The position numbers and the translations under genes are program-made. The notes under the pieces are model-generated. The model searched no databases. It saw only the letters and a list, made by a program, of their open reading frames with translations, and had not been told where the DNA came from. Below are positions 1 through 8,360 of a DNA stretch of 64,000 nt, in pieces (position 1 is the first letter of the stretch; each line of letters opens with the position of its first letter). Source of the DNA: Sulfuricurvum sp. (GTDB lineage: Bacteria > Campylobacterota > Campylobacteria > Campylobacterales > Sulfurimonadaceae); contig JAQTTG010000006.1 of assembly GCA_028710885.1 (NCBI GenBank), forward strand, positions 62,001-126,000, in the 5' to 3' direction.

Positions 1-990
1 GGCGATGAGTACGTTGTTGAGTCCGGAATTGGCAACCAGGGATCCTGAGAAAGCCTGAAGGTTAGCTTTGTATATCAAATTATTTATTAAGGTATTATTG
101 GCAGAACGAGGGACGGTTGATACCTCATCCATCAGAGAAAGCCCTGTTATCGCATTATCTCGAGTCGGGATGGCAGGTGCTGACGATATATACACTAAAT
201 TTCTTTGTACCAAGCTATTGGTGGCATCGGAAAGATAGAGATTGGGCGCCCAATTATCGTAAGTGATATTGTCTTCCATGGTACAATGATCGGCTTCGTA
301 ACAGGATATTCCTTCGCCCCAGTTGTTATACGTGATATTGTGCCGCAAAATAGCGTATGAAACAATTCCCGGGATTAATGCTGCTGCACTGTTATTTCGC
401 CCGGCGGATAAACCAGACGCGGCACCGGGTACCGGAGTACCCGAATTATTAAGTACGTTATTATATACCGTACAATATTCTACGGTAGTGTAATCTCCAT
501 GTATGATGATTCCGTTCTGCCATGAGTCGTGCACGATCAAATTGCTCAGCGTATTATGAACGCCTGTCACATACACGCCAATACCGGCCGTAGCCTGTGT
601 TCCATTAACATTACTGTTTTTTACCTCAAACCCATTCACCGTGTTATTGTTACCTACAACACTGAGCATTGAATTAAAATTCTCACCGGGAAGCGTCGTT
701 CCTCCATCGATGACCGGAGTATTGCCCGGGTACGCGCTAATCGTGAGTCCGTTCTTCGTTACCCAAAGGGTTGTATTATATGTCCCCGTCATCACGTAAA
801 TAATATCGCCATTGTTACTGATCGCGTAACTAATCGCTTTATTAATAGTCTTTACCGGTGTTGAAATTGACGTGCCGTTGTTCGCGTCGTTTCCTGTAGG
901 TGAAACGTAATAGAGGGTGCCTGCTGCTACTGAAAACATTACTGCGCTTGCAAGATATAACATTCCCGAAATAAATATTTTCTTTACCAT
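1..990 (-). CDS. Secreted right-handed parallel beta-helix protein (3' end outside window)
   Basis: An open frame of 330 codons runs from an ATG at 988-990 to the window edge without a stop. The N-terminus has a signal peptide (MVKKIFISG, then a hydrophobic stretch ending near SVAAGTLYYVS). The motif YYVSPTGNDANNGT followed by P-x-KTINKAI is the usual DUF1565/pectate-lyase-like opening. The rest is rich in regularly spaced Asn and short strands (NTVNGFEVKNSNV, TVEYCTVYNN, YAILRHNITYNNWGEG), the pattern of a right-handed parallel beta-helix. Known family role: extracellular polysaccharide binding or lysis; the substrate cannot be told. It resembles the protein at 10794-12932 and may likewise end in a T9SS sorting domain, but its C-terminus is not visible. 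A conserved promoter block lies about 230 bases upstream. Confidence 0.8.
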   Translation of the reverse strand, partial: MVKKIFISGMLYLASAVMFSVAAGTLYYVSPTGNDANNGTSISTPVKTINKAISYAISNNGDIIYVMTGTYNTTLWVTKNGLTISAYPGNTPVIDGGTTLPGENFNSMLSVVGNNNTVNGFEVKNSNVNGTQATAGIGVYVTGVHNTLSNLIVHDSWQNGIIIHGDYTTVEYCTVYNNVLNNSGTPVPGAASGLSAGRNNSAAALIPGIVSYAILRHNITYNNWGEGISCYEADHCTMEDNITYDNWAPNLYLSDATNSLVQRNLVYISSAPAIPTRDNAITGLSLMDEVSTVPRSANNTLINNLIYKANLQAFSGSLVANSGLNNVLIA

Positions 991-1227
991 AGTATTTTTT
1001 TATAAAAATGATTAATGATTAGTCCAGTCTGATAATTCAATTTATCTCAACCGAAGGAGAATCAGGTATTATCGTAACTTGACGGATTGTTTGGTGAAAT
1101 TGCCATTAAAAATGATTTGGCGGTCTATAACCCTCAAGGCGATCGCAAATAATAGCAACCAATAATAAACCAATTACTATATTTTGATTTCTGGATCATA
1201 TTCTTAAAGACTATGCAACGATTAATA

Positions 1228-1294
1228 TAAAAGTAAGTGTTAGTAGAGATTAAAAAAATACACAAAATGCGAAAATGTTTGCACTAAATGACAC
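1228..1294 (-). promoter_or_regulatory. Conserved upstream element, copy C (minus strand)
   Basis: On the minus strand, GTGTCATTTAGTGCAAACAT begins at 1294 and continues with a CGCATTTTGTGTATTT block; TACTTTTA, a weak match to the -7 consensus TAnnTTTG, lies at 1235-1228. Near-identical blocks occur at 4052 and 22675. It points to the beta-helix gene ending at 990 and would give a leader of about 220 bases. The remaining bases between 991 and 1523 show no gene. Confidence 0.6.
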
Positions 1295-1523
1295 AATGTA
1301 ATTGGTAAATTGTTTTGGTCCAAACTAAATCTATTTAATGAAAAATAGAACTTTGACTAATTGCATTTATACTAATGTCCAAAAGTCACTTAAAAAGAAA
1401 TAGCTATACCTACAAATGGAGTTGTTTTATGCAGTAGTAGTATCTATCCTACTTGACACTTGAAAGCTTCCGGTTTTTCAAGGAAGTCAAATACTAAATT
1501 TATAAATTGCCTTTTTACTTAGC

Positions 1524-1697
1524 TCACATTTTCTCAGCAGGATTTAGCTCCGGAATATATGGTGGTAAAAATACGAGTGTTATATTTTTAGGGATATTAA
1601 GTTTTATTTCTTTGTGGAAAGTGCCATTATCAAGAACTATAGATTTGAACTCATCAGGATTATAGTTTGATAAATCTTTTAAGAAAATCTGGGAATT
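1524..1697 (-). pseudogene. IS630-family transposase C-terminal fragment
   Basis: Read on the minus strand, the frame gives SIVLDNGTFHKEIKLNIP followed by LVFLPPYIPELNPAEKM and then a stop. This is the catalytic D and E part of the IS630/Tc1-like DDE transposase (D-N-G-x-F-H-K and L-P-P-Y-x-P-E-L-N-P-x-E). The expected Trp after EKM is replaced by a stop codon. No start, N-terminal helix-turn-helix or terminal repeats were found nearby, so this is a relic. Confidence 0.75.
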
Positions 1698-1777
1698 GTC
1701 TTTATTTCAATCATAGAGATTAAGGTGTAAACTATCTCTGGTTATGGGAGAGAAAGCCCTGAAAAGGTAAGTTGATT

Positions 1778-2349
1778 GAATACTTGTTGGAATGGGTAAA
1801 TTGGCTTGACACTAACAAGAACTTCGAAATGAAATTAGTGGTTGTTTTCATCAGGGAAAAGGTTGGTTAGAAGATGATGCACTTTCTCCATCTGCATGGT
1901 CAAGAGGTCAAGGTTGGATAGTGCATTGTTTGGTGCATTGTTTGCCTTTATTGGAGTGTTGGCCAAATTTACATAATCAAATAATATATTATTTGAATGA
2001 AATCCTGTCTGATTTAGTGAAACGACAATCAGAGTTAGAATTTTGGCATCAATTGATTGAAAGACCGAATGAATCATTTCCAGATACAAGCGGATCTGCT
2101 CTAATATTTGAGGCATTACAAATATCTCTCAATAAAAGTTATATTTCGGGAGAAAAATTTAGCATTGCTGCCGATAAAGCTCGGAATATTCTCAAACTAC
2201 AAATAGATGATGAGGATTTTGTTGACCAAGCATGTAAAGGCCCCGGAACGATTTGGAAAATTGAACCTTGGTCAAATTCAAAAGCTCCAAATGGAGAACC
2301 ACATGGCATATTTGCTATGTTATTTGCATGTCGAGCAATTTTACAATGA
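1778..2349 (+). pseudogene. GH105/GH88-like unsaturated glucuronyl hydrolase, 3' fragment
   Basis: The first piece (EYLLEWVNWLDTNKN) is in one frame and the rest, from about 1816, is in another: HQGKGWLEDDALSPSAWSRG, then QGWIVHCLV and a C-terminus with FPDTSGSALIFEAL, ACKGPGTIW and PNGEPHGIFAMLFACRAIL. W-x-RG-x-GW and the following D-T-S-G-S pattern are typical of GH105/GH88 enzymes, which remove unsaturated uronic acids from oligosaccharides made by lyases. The N-terminal half is missing and there is a frameshift, so the gene is dead. A GTG at 1921 could be mistaken for a start. It implies the ancestor degraded pectin- or glycosaminoglycan-like polymers. Confidence 0.7.
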
Positions 2350-2466
2350 AAAACAATTACCAAATTAATTATATTTCGTAAGATCTATGAAAACGGGTAT
2401 TTGTATTTTATTGATTAAATTAAAGCATATTGATAAGTACAATAGTCCGTTAGAAAAAAATTAATA

Positions 2467-3690
2467 TTAAGCGGCTTTAATGCCGAAATAGAGTAGCTCT
2501 TTGAAATGGTGATGACTTTTAATGGCATTCGGTTTAATGCCGAAAGCCTTGATAAATCGGTTTAAGATAAAAGCATTATGATACAGTACTTTATAGTCTG
2601 AAACAGAAAAAGGTTTATTTCGATTATTTTCATCTGATAGAAAAATTGCTTTAACTATATTAATAGTTGTAAGCGAAGTATTGAAGTGAAAATTGAGTTT
2701 GTCTAAATCTCTGGCTTGACATTGATTCAATCCTGCTGCTTGTTTGGCATCTCTGAAATTAAACTCCATCTGAAATCTACAATGATAATACTCTAAAACC
2801 TCTAATGGGTTCATTTTTATATCAGTTGAGAAAATGAGTCGCTGTGTTATTTTTCCTTTTTGATCTGTTTTTCGTTCAACAATTACAAGAATATCTCTTT
2901 TTAATGATTTTGAATTTACTATAGCAGAAAATGCCTGTGTATCTTCAGAAAATTGGAACTCAGTAAATATGTCCATATCTAAATTGTCAAGTTTAATTTT
3001 TCCTGCATACTCACTTGGTCTACCTTTTCCAGGGTATTCACCTGTGAATTTATAACGTAGATGCGCATCGGTTCTTAATTTACTTATGACATGAAATCCA
3101 GCATCTAACAGTGGATTCACAAATTTTATTTTTGAAAAATAGGCATCTGCTACAACAATAGAAGATATTTTTTGGAGCTCCTCTTTCCTGGAACATATAA
3201 TTTGTGCGTACCAAATGATTAAGCTCATGCTGACAACCTTTAATGTCTTTGGTGGAACAGTTTGAACAGCTTCTAAATGAAACGCCTGGTGAAGATCTAA
3301 ATCAATAACAGCGATCTCTGAAATTTCTAGTCCTTTCTTGACTGCTTGATCAGAACCAGACCAAAAACTTGCAAGGTAAGCTGTCTTCTTACCAGACTTA
3401 TCAATATGGCTAGGATCAAATGCAATGGCAATACGGTTACCAAAATAAGTAGCAGTGAGTTCTCGATTGAATTCCATGAAATCAAACTTTTGTTTAAACT
3501 GATTACGGAATCTCTGTTCTCCATAATCGCTATATCTACCCATTTGTTTAAAGTTTATACGATTTGGGATAACCATATACAACATAAAGATTTCTGTTAA
3601 AAAGTCATGTCTCCATTTATTGAGTTTTGTACTCTTGTTTAAGGTCTGTTTAACAACCAATAAAAATGAGTTAATTTCTGTGAAAATCAT
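2467..3690 (-). CDS. IS4-family-like transposase (intact)
   Basis: A 407-residue DDE transposase. First catalytic Asp is in IAIAFDPSHIDKSGKKT; a second lies in SSIVVADAYFSKIKFV; the signature Y-x2-R-x3-E-x6-K is seen in YYHCRFQMEFNFRDAKQAAG. This Y-R-E-K spacing defines the IS4 group. The ORF has no internal stops, so the element may still be active. Imperfect candidate terminal repeats (ATGAAAACGGGTAT at 2397, and ATGAAAATCAGTAC read inward from 3736) would bound an element of about 1.34 kb; no target duplication is obvious, so these ends are tentative. It sits just downstream of the GH105 pseudogene. Confidence 0.85.
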   Translation of the reverse strand: MIFTEINSFLLVVKQTLNKSTKLNKWRHDFLTEIFMLYMVIPNRINFKQMGRYSDYGEQRFRNQFKQKFDFMEFNRELTATYFGNRIAIAFDPSHIDKSGKKTAYLASFWSGSDQAVKKGLEISEIAVIDLDLHQAFHLEAVQTVPPKTLKVVSMSLIIWYAQIICSRKEELQKISSIVVADAYFSKIKFVNPLLDAGFHVISKLRTDAHLRYKFTGEYPGKGRPSEYAGKIKLDNLDMDIFTEFQFSEDTQAFSAIVNSKSLKRDILVIVERKTDQKGKITQRLIFSTDIKMNPLEVLEYYHCRFQMEFNFRDAKQAAGLNQCQARDLDKLNFHFNTSLTTINIVKAIFLSDENNRNKPFSVSDYKVLYHNAFILNRFIKAFGIKPNAIKSHHHFKELLYFGIKAA

Positions 3691-4051
3691 ACATTATAAA
3701 TTATGTGGTGTAATCTATAAAGGTACTGATTTTCATGGATTTAACCTAATTTAAATGTAAGTTATTTAGCTGTATTTCAATTATTTAACTGTAAGTTTAA
3801 CGCACTATTGTAAGTAATTAAAAGCATTTAAATGCGATTAAATGGCTCTTCGGATATTGATTCCCCAAAACATAGAGTTAAATATCATTAGCCTTTATAT
3901 TAATTCAAGTGTTGAGTATACTCGTACTTTGCTATACATTAAATGTATACGGTTAATATGTTAATTTTTTCACACTAAAATATCTAAGATTTAGTCTCTG
4001 GAAAATGGTTTAAAAGTTAGTTAAATTTTTATGGTTGGAATTTTAAATTTA

Positions 4052-4118
4052 GTGTCATTTAGTACAAACATTTGCGCATTTTGTCTATTTTATCAGACTA
4101 TGAAAACACTTATTTTTG
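4052..4118 (+). promoter_or_regulatory. Conserved upstream element, copy B
   Basis: GTGTCATTTAGTACAAACAT begins at 4052, followed by CGCATTTTGTCTATTT and by TATTTTTG at 4111-4118, an exact match to the Bacteroidota -7 box TAnnTTTG. It matches copy A (22675) and copy C (1294, minus strand). The first ATG downstream (about 4148) opens a frame that stops within a few codons, so this promoter may be an orphan, or may drive the receiver gene at 4382 with a ~260 base leader. No other gene is seen in 3691-4381. Confidence 0.6.
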
Positions 4119-4381
4119 TATTGTGTAGTTTTATCAATATATAAATAATGTTATTTAAGAGTTGAATGAATAACCCATTAAATAATGGCAACGGCAATAC
4201 TACCGCATATAAAGGTAATTAAGTACATGATATCACTAAGACTGTTGATATTTTTGATAATGCGATAATAAATTGACAATTAATGATACTTATTATTAGA
4301 AATTGTACAAATATAATATTAAAGTTTTTTTAAAGTATTGAATTTAATTACTCACTCATTAAAATAGAAATAACTACCAAT

Positions 4382-4783
4382 ATGAGTAAACCAGAAATTA
4401 TTATATTGGATAACAACCGAACCTTTCGTCAATGCCTGAAATACCTGTTTGCTGTAGAGGACATTGCCAGTGTAATAGCTGAAGCATCTAATGGCATTGA
4501 GTTTATGGATATCTTGATTAAAAACAAACCCGATATAGTTTTAATGGGAATTTCTCACGATCCAAAGAATGGAACAGAAATAATTAAAAGGGCACTTCAA
4601 TTCATGCCTGATTTAAAGATTATTGTTTTATCAATGTTCGTGAATGAAGAATATCAAAGAGGAATGATCGAACTTGGTGTTAAGGGATTTCTTCAAAAAT
4701 CAACTTATTTAGAGGAATTTGAAAAAGCAATTTACATCGTGACGAAGGGAGAAAATTATTTTTTCAACATCAGACATTCTTAA
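4382..4783 (+). CDS. Stand-alone receiver-like protein lacking the phosphoacceptor Asp
   Basis: A 133-residue protein with the fold of a CheY-type receiver and no output domain. Beta-1 is PEIIILDNN, where the usual acidic pair is D10-N11. Beta-3 is DIVLMGISHDPKNG, where the phosphoacceptor Asp is replaced by Gly56. The later Ser/Thr (S84 in IIVLSMF) and the conserved Lys (K106 in GFLQKST) are kept. Family knowledge: receivers without the Asp cannot be phosphorylated normally and act as pseudo-receivers, for example by binding partners. There is no histidine kinase next door. It is also possible that this is the surviving N-terminus of a NarL/LuxR-type regulator, because the chain ends where the linker to a helix-turn-helix would start. 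Confidence 0.75.
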   Translation: MSKPEIIILDNNRTFRQCLKYLFAVEDIASVIAEASNGIEFMDILIKNKPDIVLMGISHDPKNGTEIIKRALQFMPDLKIIVLSMFVNEEYQRGMIELGVKGFLQKSTYLEEFEKAIYIVTKGENYFFNIRHS

Positions 4784-5365
4784 TACGAGGCTTAAACAAA
4801 TTTTTTAAACAGTTTCTTAAAAATTGTATCTAAATAAAATGACCATTCCTGGATTAAAAACAGCTTTCATTTATACTTTCTCCAATGAGGCAAATGTTGT
4901 TTGTTTTGCACCGGGACATATAAATTTATTGGTTAACAGACCAATTATGATATTGATTCGGTTTGTAAATCTGCCTTAAGCAATGGGAAATATTTGTTAA
5001 TTGCCAGGATTAATAAGAAATTTATCAAATTTTGGTCATTGGATGAACCTGAAGCAATCCAATTAGAAATAAATTAACCAATAAATAAAAACACATTAAA
5101 TCCAGAAGTTCTTTACTCTTCTAATGAACATTATAATGCCTATTGTTTTACTATTAAATAAGTGTGAACCCTAAATATTAAATGAATATCAGTTTTAATA
5201 CATTATAAATGATTTAGAAAATTGACTTTTGAATCATAAAACAAATTGCCATACAAAGGTCAATGGCATACAATTAGCCTGTTTATTGATACCAGTTGGA
5301 ATGAATAATAGTTGGTTCGAAGGTGAATCAATTAAAGGTTTAAAATTAAGAGTTGAATTAAAAAA
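4784..5365. other. Gene-free stretch with short decayed coding scraps
   Basis: No intact gene. Short readable pieces such as GQWHTISLFIDTSWNE (about 5265) and SWFEGESIKGLKLRVELKN (about 5311-5367) are in different frames and look like the tail of a decayed gene. I do not recognise the family. Confidence 0.35.
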
Positions 5366-6259
5366 TTAAATAAATAAAAGCAGCAGCAATTCTCCCACAA
5401 ACAAAAGACAAAACCCTTTTGTTGATCGAACTTTACTAGCTCTTTGAATAACAGTTTTCTCTATTAACCAATTAAATAGCGATTCAATTGGTTGTCTAAC
5501 AGAAGAAACGGCTTTTGAGAATAAGTCATTATATGCCTTTTCTCTTTTCTTTTGCGATTCATGTTGACCTTTTATATCTTTAATAAGTGTAAGAATTCTG
5601 GAATTATTTGTTTTCTCCATTTCAGCCCAAAACTCAACATTGTCATAGATTTTATCCCCGATATACGTGCGGTTATGTATGTAAGTAGTAACACGCTTTA
5701 AATGGGTAATATCATTCTCAGAAGCTTTTGTAAAGAGTAATTGCTCTTGATGTGGCAAATGCCCCTTACTGTAGAAGCCTAAACTGTGTAACTTTAAACC
5801 GTGGTAATAAATTTTTTTTAGTAGAGCAGAAACTTTTATCGGTTATTTCTTTAGCTACCTTTGAAATTCGTTTACCCTAAACAGATAATAACTGGCATAG
5901 AATCAATTAGACTTATCTCTTGATTTCAATCATTTGGTATGAATTCTGTCAAAACAGTTTCCGATAAAACCCTGAATACTTGACATAACCGATTTATGTG
6001 ATTCGTAAAGGCTTCATAGGAAGGTAGTTTCAAAACCAAGTTCAAAGATGCTCGCTTGCAAATTCGTGAATATGTTTTACTTTAAGGCGATACTCTAAAT
6101 GCATTGCATAAAGGTAAAAGGTTATCGCTTCTTTATCTGAAAATTCAGGATTATTATTGTTACTAAAACGCTCACAAAGATATTTCCACCGGTATCATAG
6201 TAATCGCAAATATAAAAGTATATTTTAATAAGTTTAATTTTCTTGTTAGGAGGAGTCAT
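5366..6259 (-). pseudogene. Degenerate DDE transposase
   Basis: An ATG at 6259-6257 opens MTPPNKKIKLIKIYFYICDY, followed by PEFSDKEAITFYLYAMHLEY and KVKHIHEFASEHL; the frame is then broken several times before recognisable central (IDSMPVI) and C-terminal parts. The last part is a continuous 130-residue frame (5366-5758) with YIGDKIYDNVEFWAEMEK and VRQPIESLFNWLIEKTVIQR, containing the catalytic-Glu region of a DDE transposase. The general design is that of transposases common in Bacteroidota; I cannot place it safely in a named IS family. Multiple frameshifts and stops make it non-functional. Confidence 0.65.
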
Positions 6260-6538
6260 AGATTAGAATTTAATTGTGGTAATATTTCTTATAAGATACT
6301 GATATCTCTGATATATGAAATTATTTAATACTTATTATGTTGATAATAAGCATTATATTTAATAGGGTTCAACCCTTAATTCGAATAAATAGAGAAAATA
6401 TATTTTTCTTTTAGTTTTGATGATTAGTGAAATGCATCCATTTGCTTAATTACATTTGAAATTATCGGTATAACTGCTCTCAGATTTTAAAATACTACAA
6501 TAATTTTTCAAAATATAAATAACTGTAACAATTAAATC

Positions 6539-6994
6539 ATGAATATGAATAACTTAGAAATTAAAAGTTGCGTGAACGAATTAATAGCGGAAATTGAAAA
6601 AATTCTTCCAATTTATATGCAAAATCCTATTGATAGCAAAATGAATGATGGCAATGTTTCCATCTGCATTATTGACGAAAACGGCAATGTATATGGAAAA
6701 ATGTATGGTGAGCGTAAAATAACTCAACGCTGGACTTATAAAATTGCATGGATTAAAGCTAGTCAGGTTTGGATTACCGGTATGAAAACAGGTGAGTATG
6801 AGAAAATGTTGTTTAACGATGAAATAGCCGAAGAATTACAAGTAATTGAAGCTCCTGATTTGCTTGGATGGCCAGGTGGTCAACCTGTTAAATTAAAAAA
6901 TGGAACTGTGCTTTCAATCGGTTTTAGTGGCTTTCGTGGTGAAAAAGACCTTGAAATAGTTATTACTGCACTTACTAATTTAAATTATTTATAA
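6539..6994 (+). CDS. GlcG/HbpS-like (heme-binding protein family) protein
   Basis: A 151-residue protein without signal peptide. The pattern YGERKITQRWTYKIAWIKAS, QVWITGMKTGEYEKM, APDLLGWPGGQPVKL and IGFSGFRGEKDLEIV follows the GlcG/HbpS family (PF03928), including the G-W-x-G-G-Q and S-G-x-x-G-x-x-D-x-E signatures. Members are found beside dehydrogenases and sugar or glycolate genes; biochemical role is poorly known. It ends 18 bases before the aldo/keto reductase gene on the same strand, so the two are likely co-transcribed. The gap upstream (6260-6538) is AT-rich with no gene. Confidence 0.75.
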   Translation: MNMNNLEIKSCVNELIAEIEKILPIYMQNPIDSKMNDGNVSICIIDENGNVYGKMYGERKITQRWTYKIAWIKASQVWITGMKTGEYEKMLFNDEIAEELQVIEAPDLLGWPGGQPVKLKNGTVLSIGFSGFRGEKDLEIVITALTNLNYL

Positions 6995-7012
6995 AAGAAT
7001 CAATCAGTAGCA

Positions 7013-8005
7013 ATGGATTATCAACCTTCAGAAAACAGATATAGCGACATGATTTATCGTCGTAGTGGTAAAAGTGGTATTGACTTACCAGCCATTTCGT
7101 TGGGCTTGTGGCACAACTTTGGTGGAGTAGATACTTTTGAAAACTTTCGCAAAATAATTTGGAATGCATTCGATTCGGGTATAACACATTTTGATTTGGC
7201 CAACAATTACGGACCACCTCCGGGCTCAGCCGAAGAAAACTTTGGTAGAATTCTGAAAATGGATTTTCAATCGCATCGTGATGAGATGATTATTTCCACC
7301 AAAGCAGGTTGGGATATGTGGCCTGGACCTTATGGCGATTTTGGCTCACGAAAATACCTGATTGCCAGCTTGGATCAAAGTCTAAAAAGAATGCAACTTG
7401 ATTATGTTGATATTTTTTATTCTCATCGTCCAGATATATCGACACCGCTGGAAGAAACCATGGGTGCTTTGACAACCTCGGTTAATAGCGGAAAAGCGCT
7501 TTACACAGGTATATCGAGCTATGAAGCTGAAAGATCTCAACAAGCCATTGATTTACTGAAATACTACAATACGCCTTGTTTGATTCACCAACCTAAATAC
7601 TCGATGTTCGATCGTTGGGTGGAGGATGGTTTAATGGATGTACTTGGTGTTAATGGCGTTGGATGTATTGCATTTTCGCCATTAGCACAAGGATTACTTA
7701 CCAATAAATATTTGCATGGAATTCCTGAAGACTCAAGAGCAGCAAAAGCTACAGGACATCTTCAATCCAATGAAGTAACTGTCGAAAAGATTGATAAGAT
7801 AAAAAAACTGAATGAGATTGCATTAAACCGAAATCAATCATTGGCACAAATGGCAATTGCTTGGTTACTGAAAGACGAAAGGGTAACTTCTGTTCTTGTT
7901 GGAGCCAGTAGTACAGCACAACTTGCTGATAATTTGGCTTCGTTGACAAATTTAAAATTTGAAAGCGAAGAATTGAATCTGATTGAGGAAATTCTTAAAG
8001 CATAA
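7013..8005 (+). CDS. Aldo/keto reductase, YghZ (L-glyceraldehyde 3-phosphate reductase) type
   Basis: A 330-residue cytoplasmic NADPH-dependent reductase. The catalytic tetrad is visible: Asp and Tyr in FDLANNYGPPPGSAEENFG, Lys in IISTKAGWDMW and His in IFYSHRPD. LANNYGPPPGSAE, YRRSGKSGIDLPAISLGLWH and CLIHQPKYSMFDRW are typical of the YghZ/Gpr group, which in E. coli reduces L-glyceraldehyde 3-phosphate and related aldehydes such as methylglyoxal. The C-terminal cofactor motif VLVGASSTAQLADNL binds the NADPH phosphate. It is the second gene of a probable pair with the HbpS-like gene. Substrate here is inferred from family only. Confidence 0.88.
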   Translation: MDYQPSENRYSDMIYRRSGKSGIDLPAISLGLWHNFGGVDTFENFRKIIWNAFDSGITHFDLANNYGPPPGSAEENFGRILKMDFQSHRDEMIISTKAGWDMWPGPYGDFGSRKYLIASLDQSLKRMQLDYVDIFYSHRPDISTPLEETMGALTTSVNSGKALYTGISSYEAERSQQAIDLLKYYNTPCLIHQPKYSMFDRWVEDGLMDVLGVNGVGCIAFSPLAQGLLTNKYLHGIPEDSRAAKATGHLQSNEVTVEKIDKIKKLNEIALNRNQSLAQMAIAWLLKDERVTSVLVGASSTAQLADNLASLTNLKFESEELNLIEEILKA

Positions 8006-8283
8006 AGTTTTAGATTATAACTCACAAGTCAATGTAATATCTGTCAAAAGAATGACAAATTTTGTTGATTTTTAATGAATTATTTTCAGCAAATTACCTT
8101 AAATTATCCAATAATATCAAATTTAAAAACACAAACCAACTTCAAAACCGGAAACTACTTTTAAGCTGCTAAGTCCATTCGTACTATTGTAAATTTGTTG
8201 CTGATGTTTACAATGACGCAAAGTTTCATTGGTTATTCTACTAGAACTTGATGATGATGTTAACGTGAATATGGTTACGCAAA

Positions 8284-8355
8284 GTCTTTACTGGTAAATG
8301 TTGCTTTGTCAGTCTATTCTTTCAAAAATACGATATTATAATAATTATAAATAAT
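8284..8355 (+). promoter_or_regulatory. Repeated upstream element, copy D, before the GH92 gene
   Basis: GTCTTTACTGGTAAATGTT starts at 8284 and is followed by GTCAGT, a T-rich run and GATATTATAA ending just before the ATG at 8361. The same order of blocks occurs at 10714-10785 before the beta-helix/T9SS gene. TTTAC-TG-GTAAA is a short perfect dyad and could be an operator. It lies within the 355 base gap 8006-8360, which has no gene. Confidence 0.55.
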
Positions 8356-8360
8356 TCATT

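Noticed and set aside
1921-2349. Intact GTG-started 142-residue gene
   Set aside because: GH105-type motifs continue upstream of the GTG into a frameshifted region; it is the tail of a broken gene.
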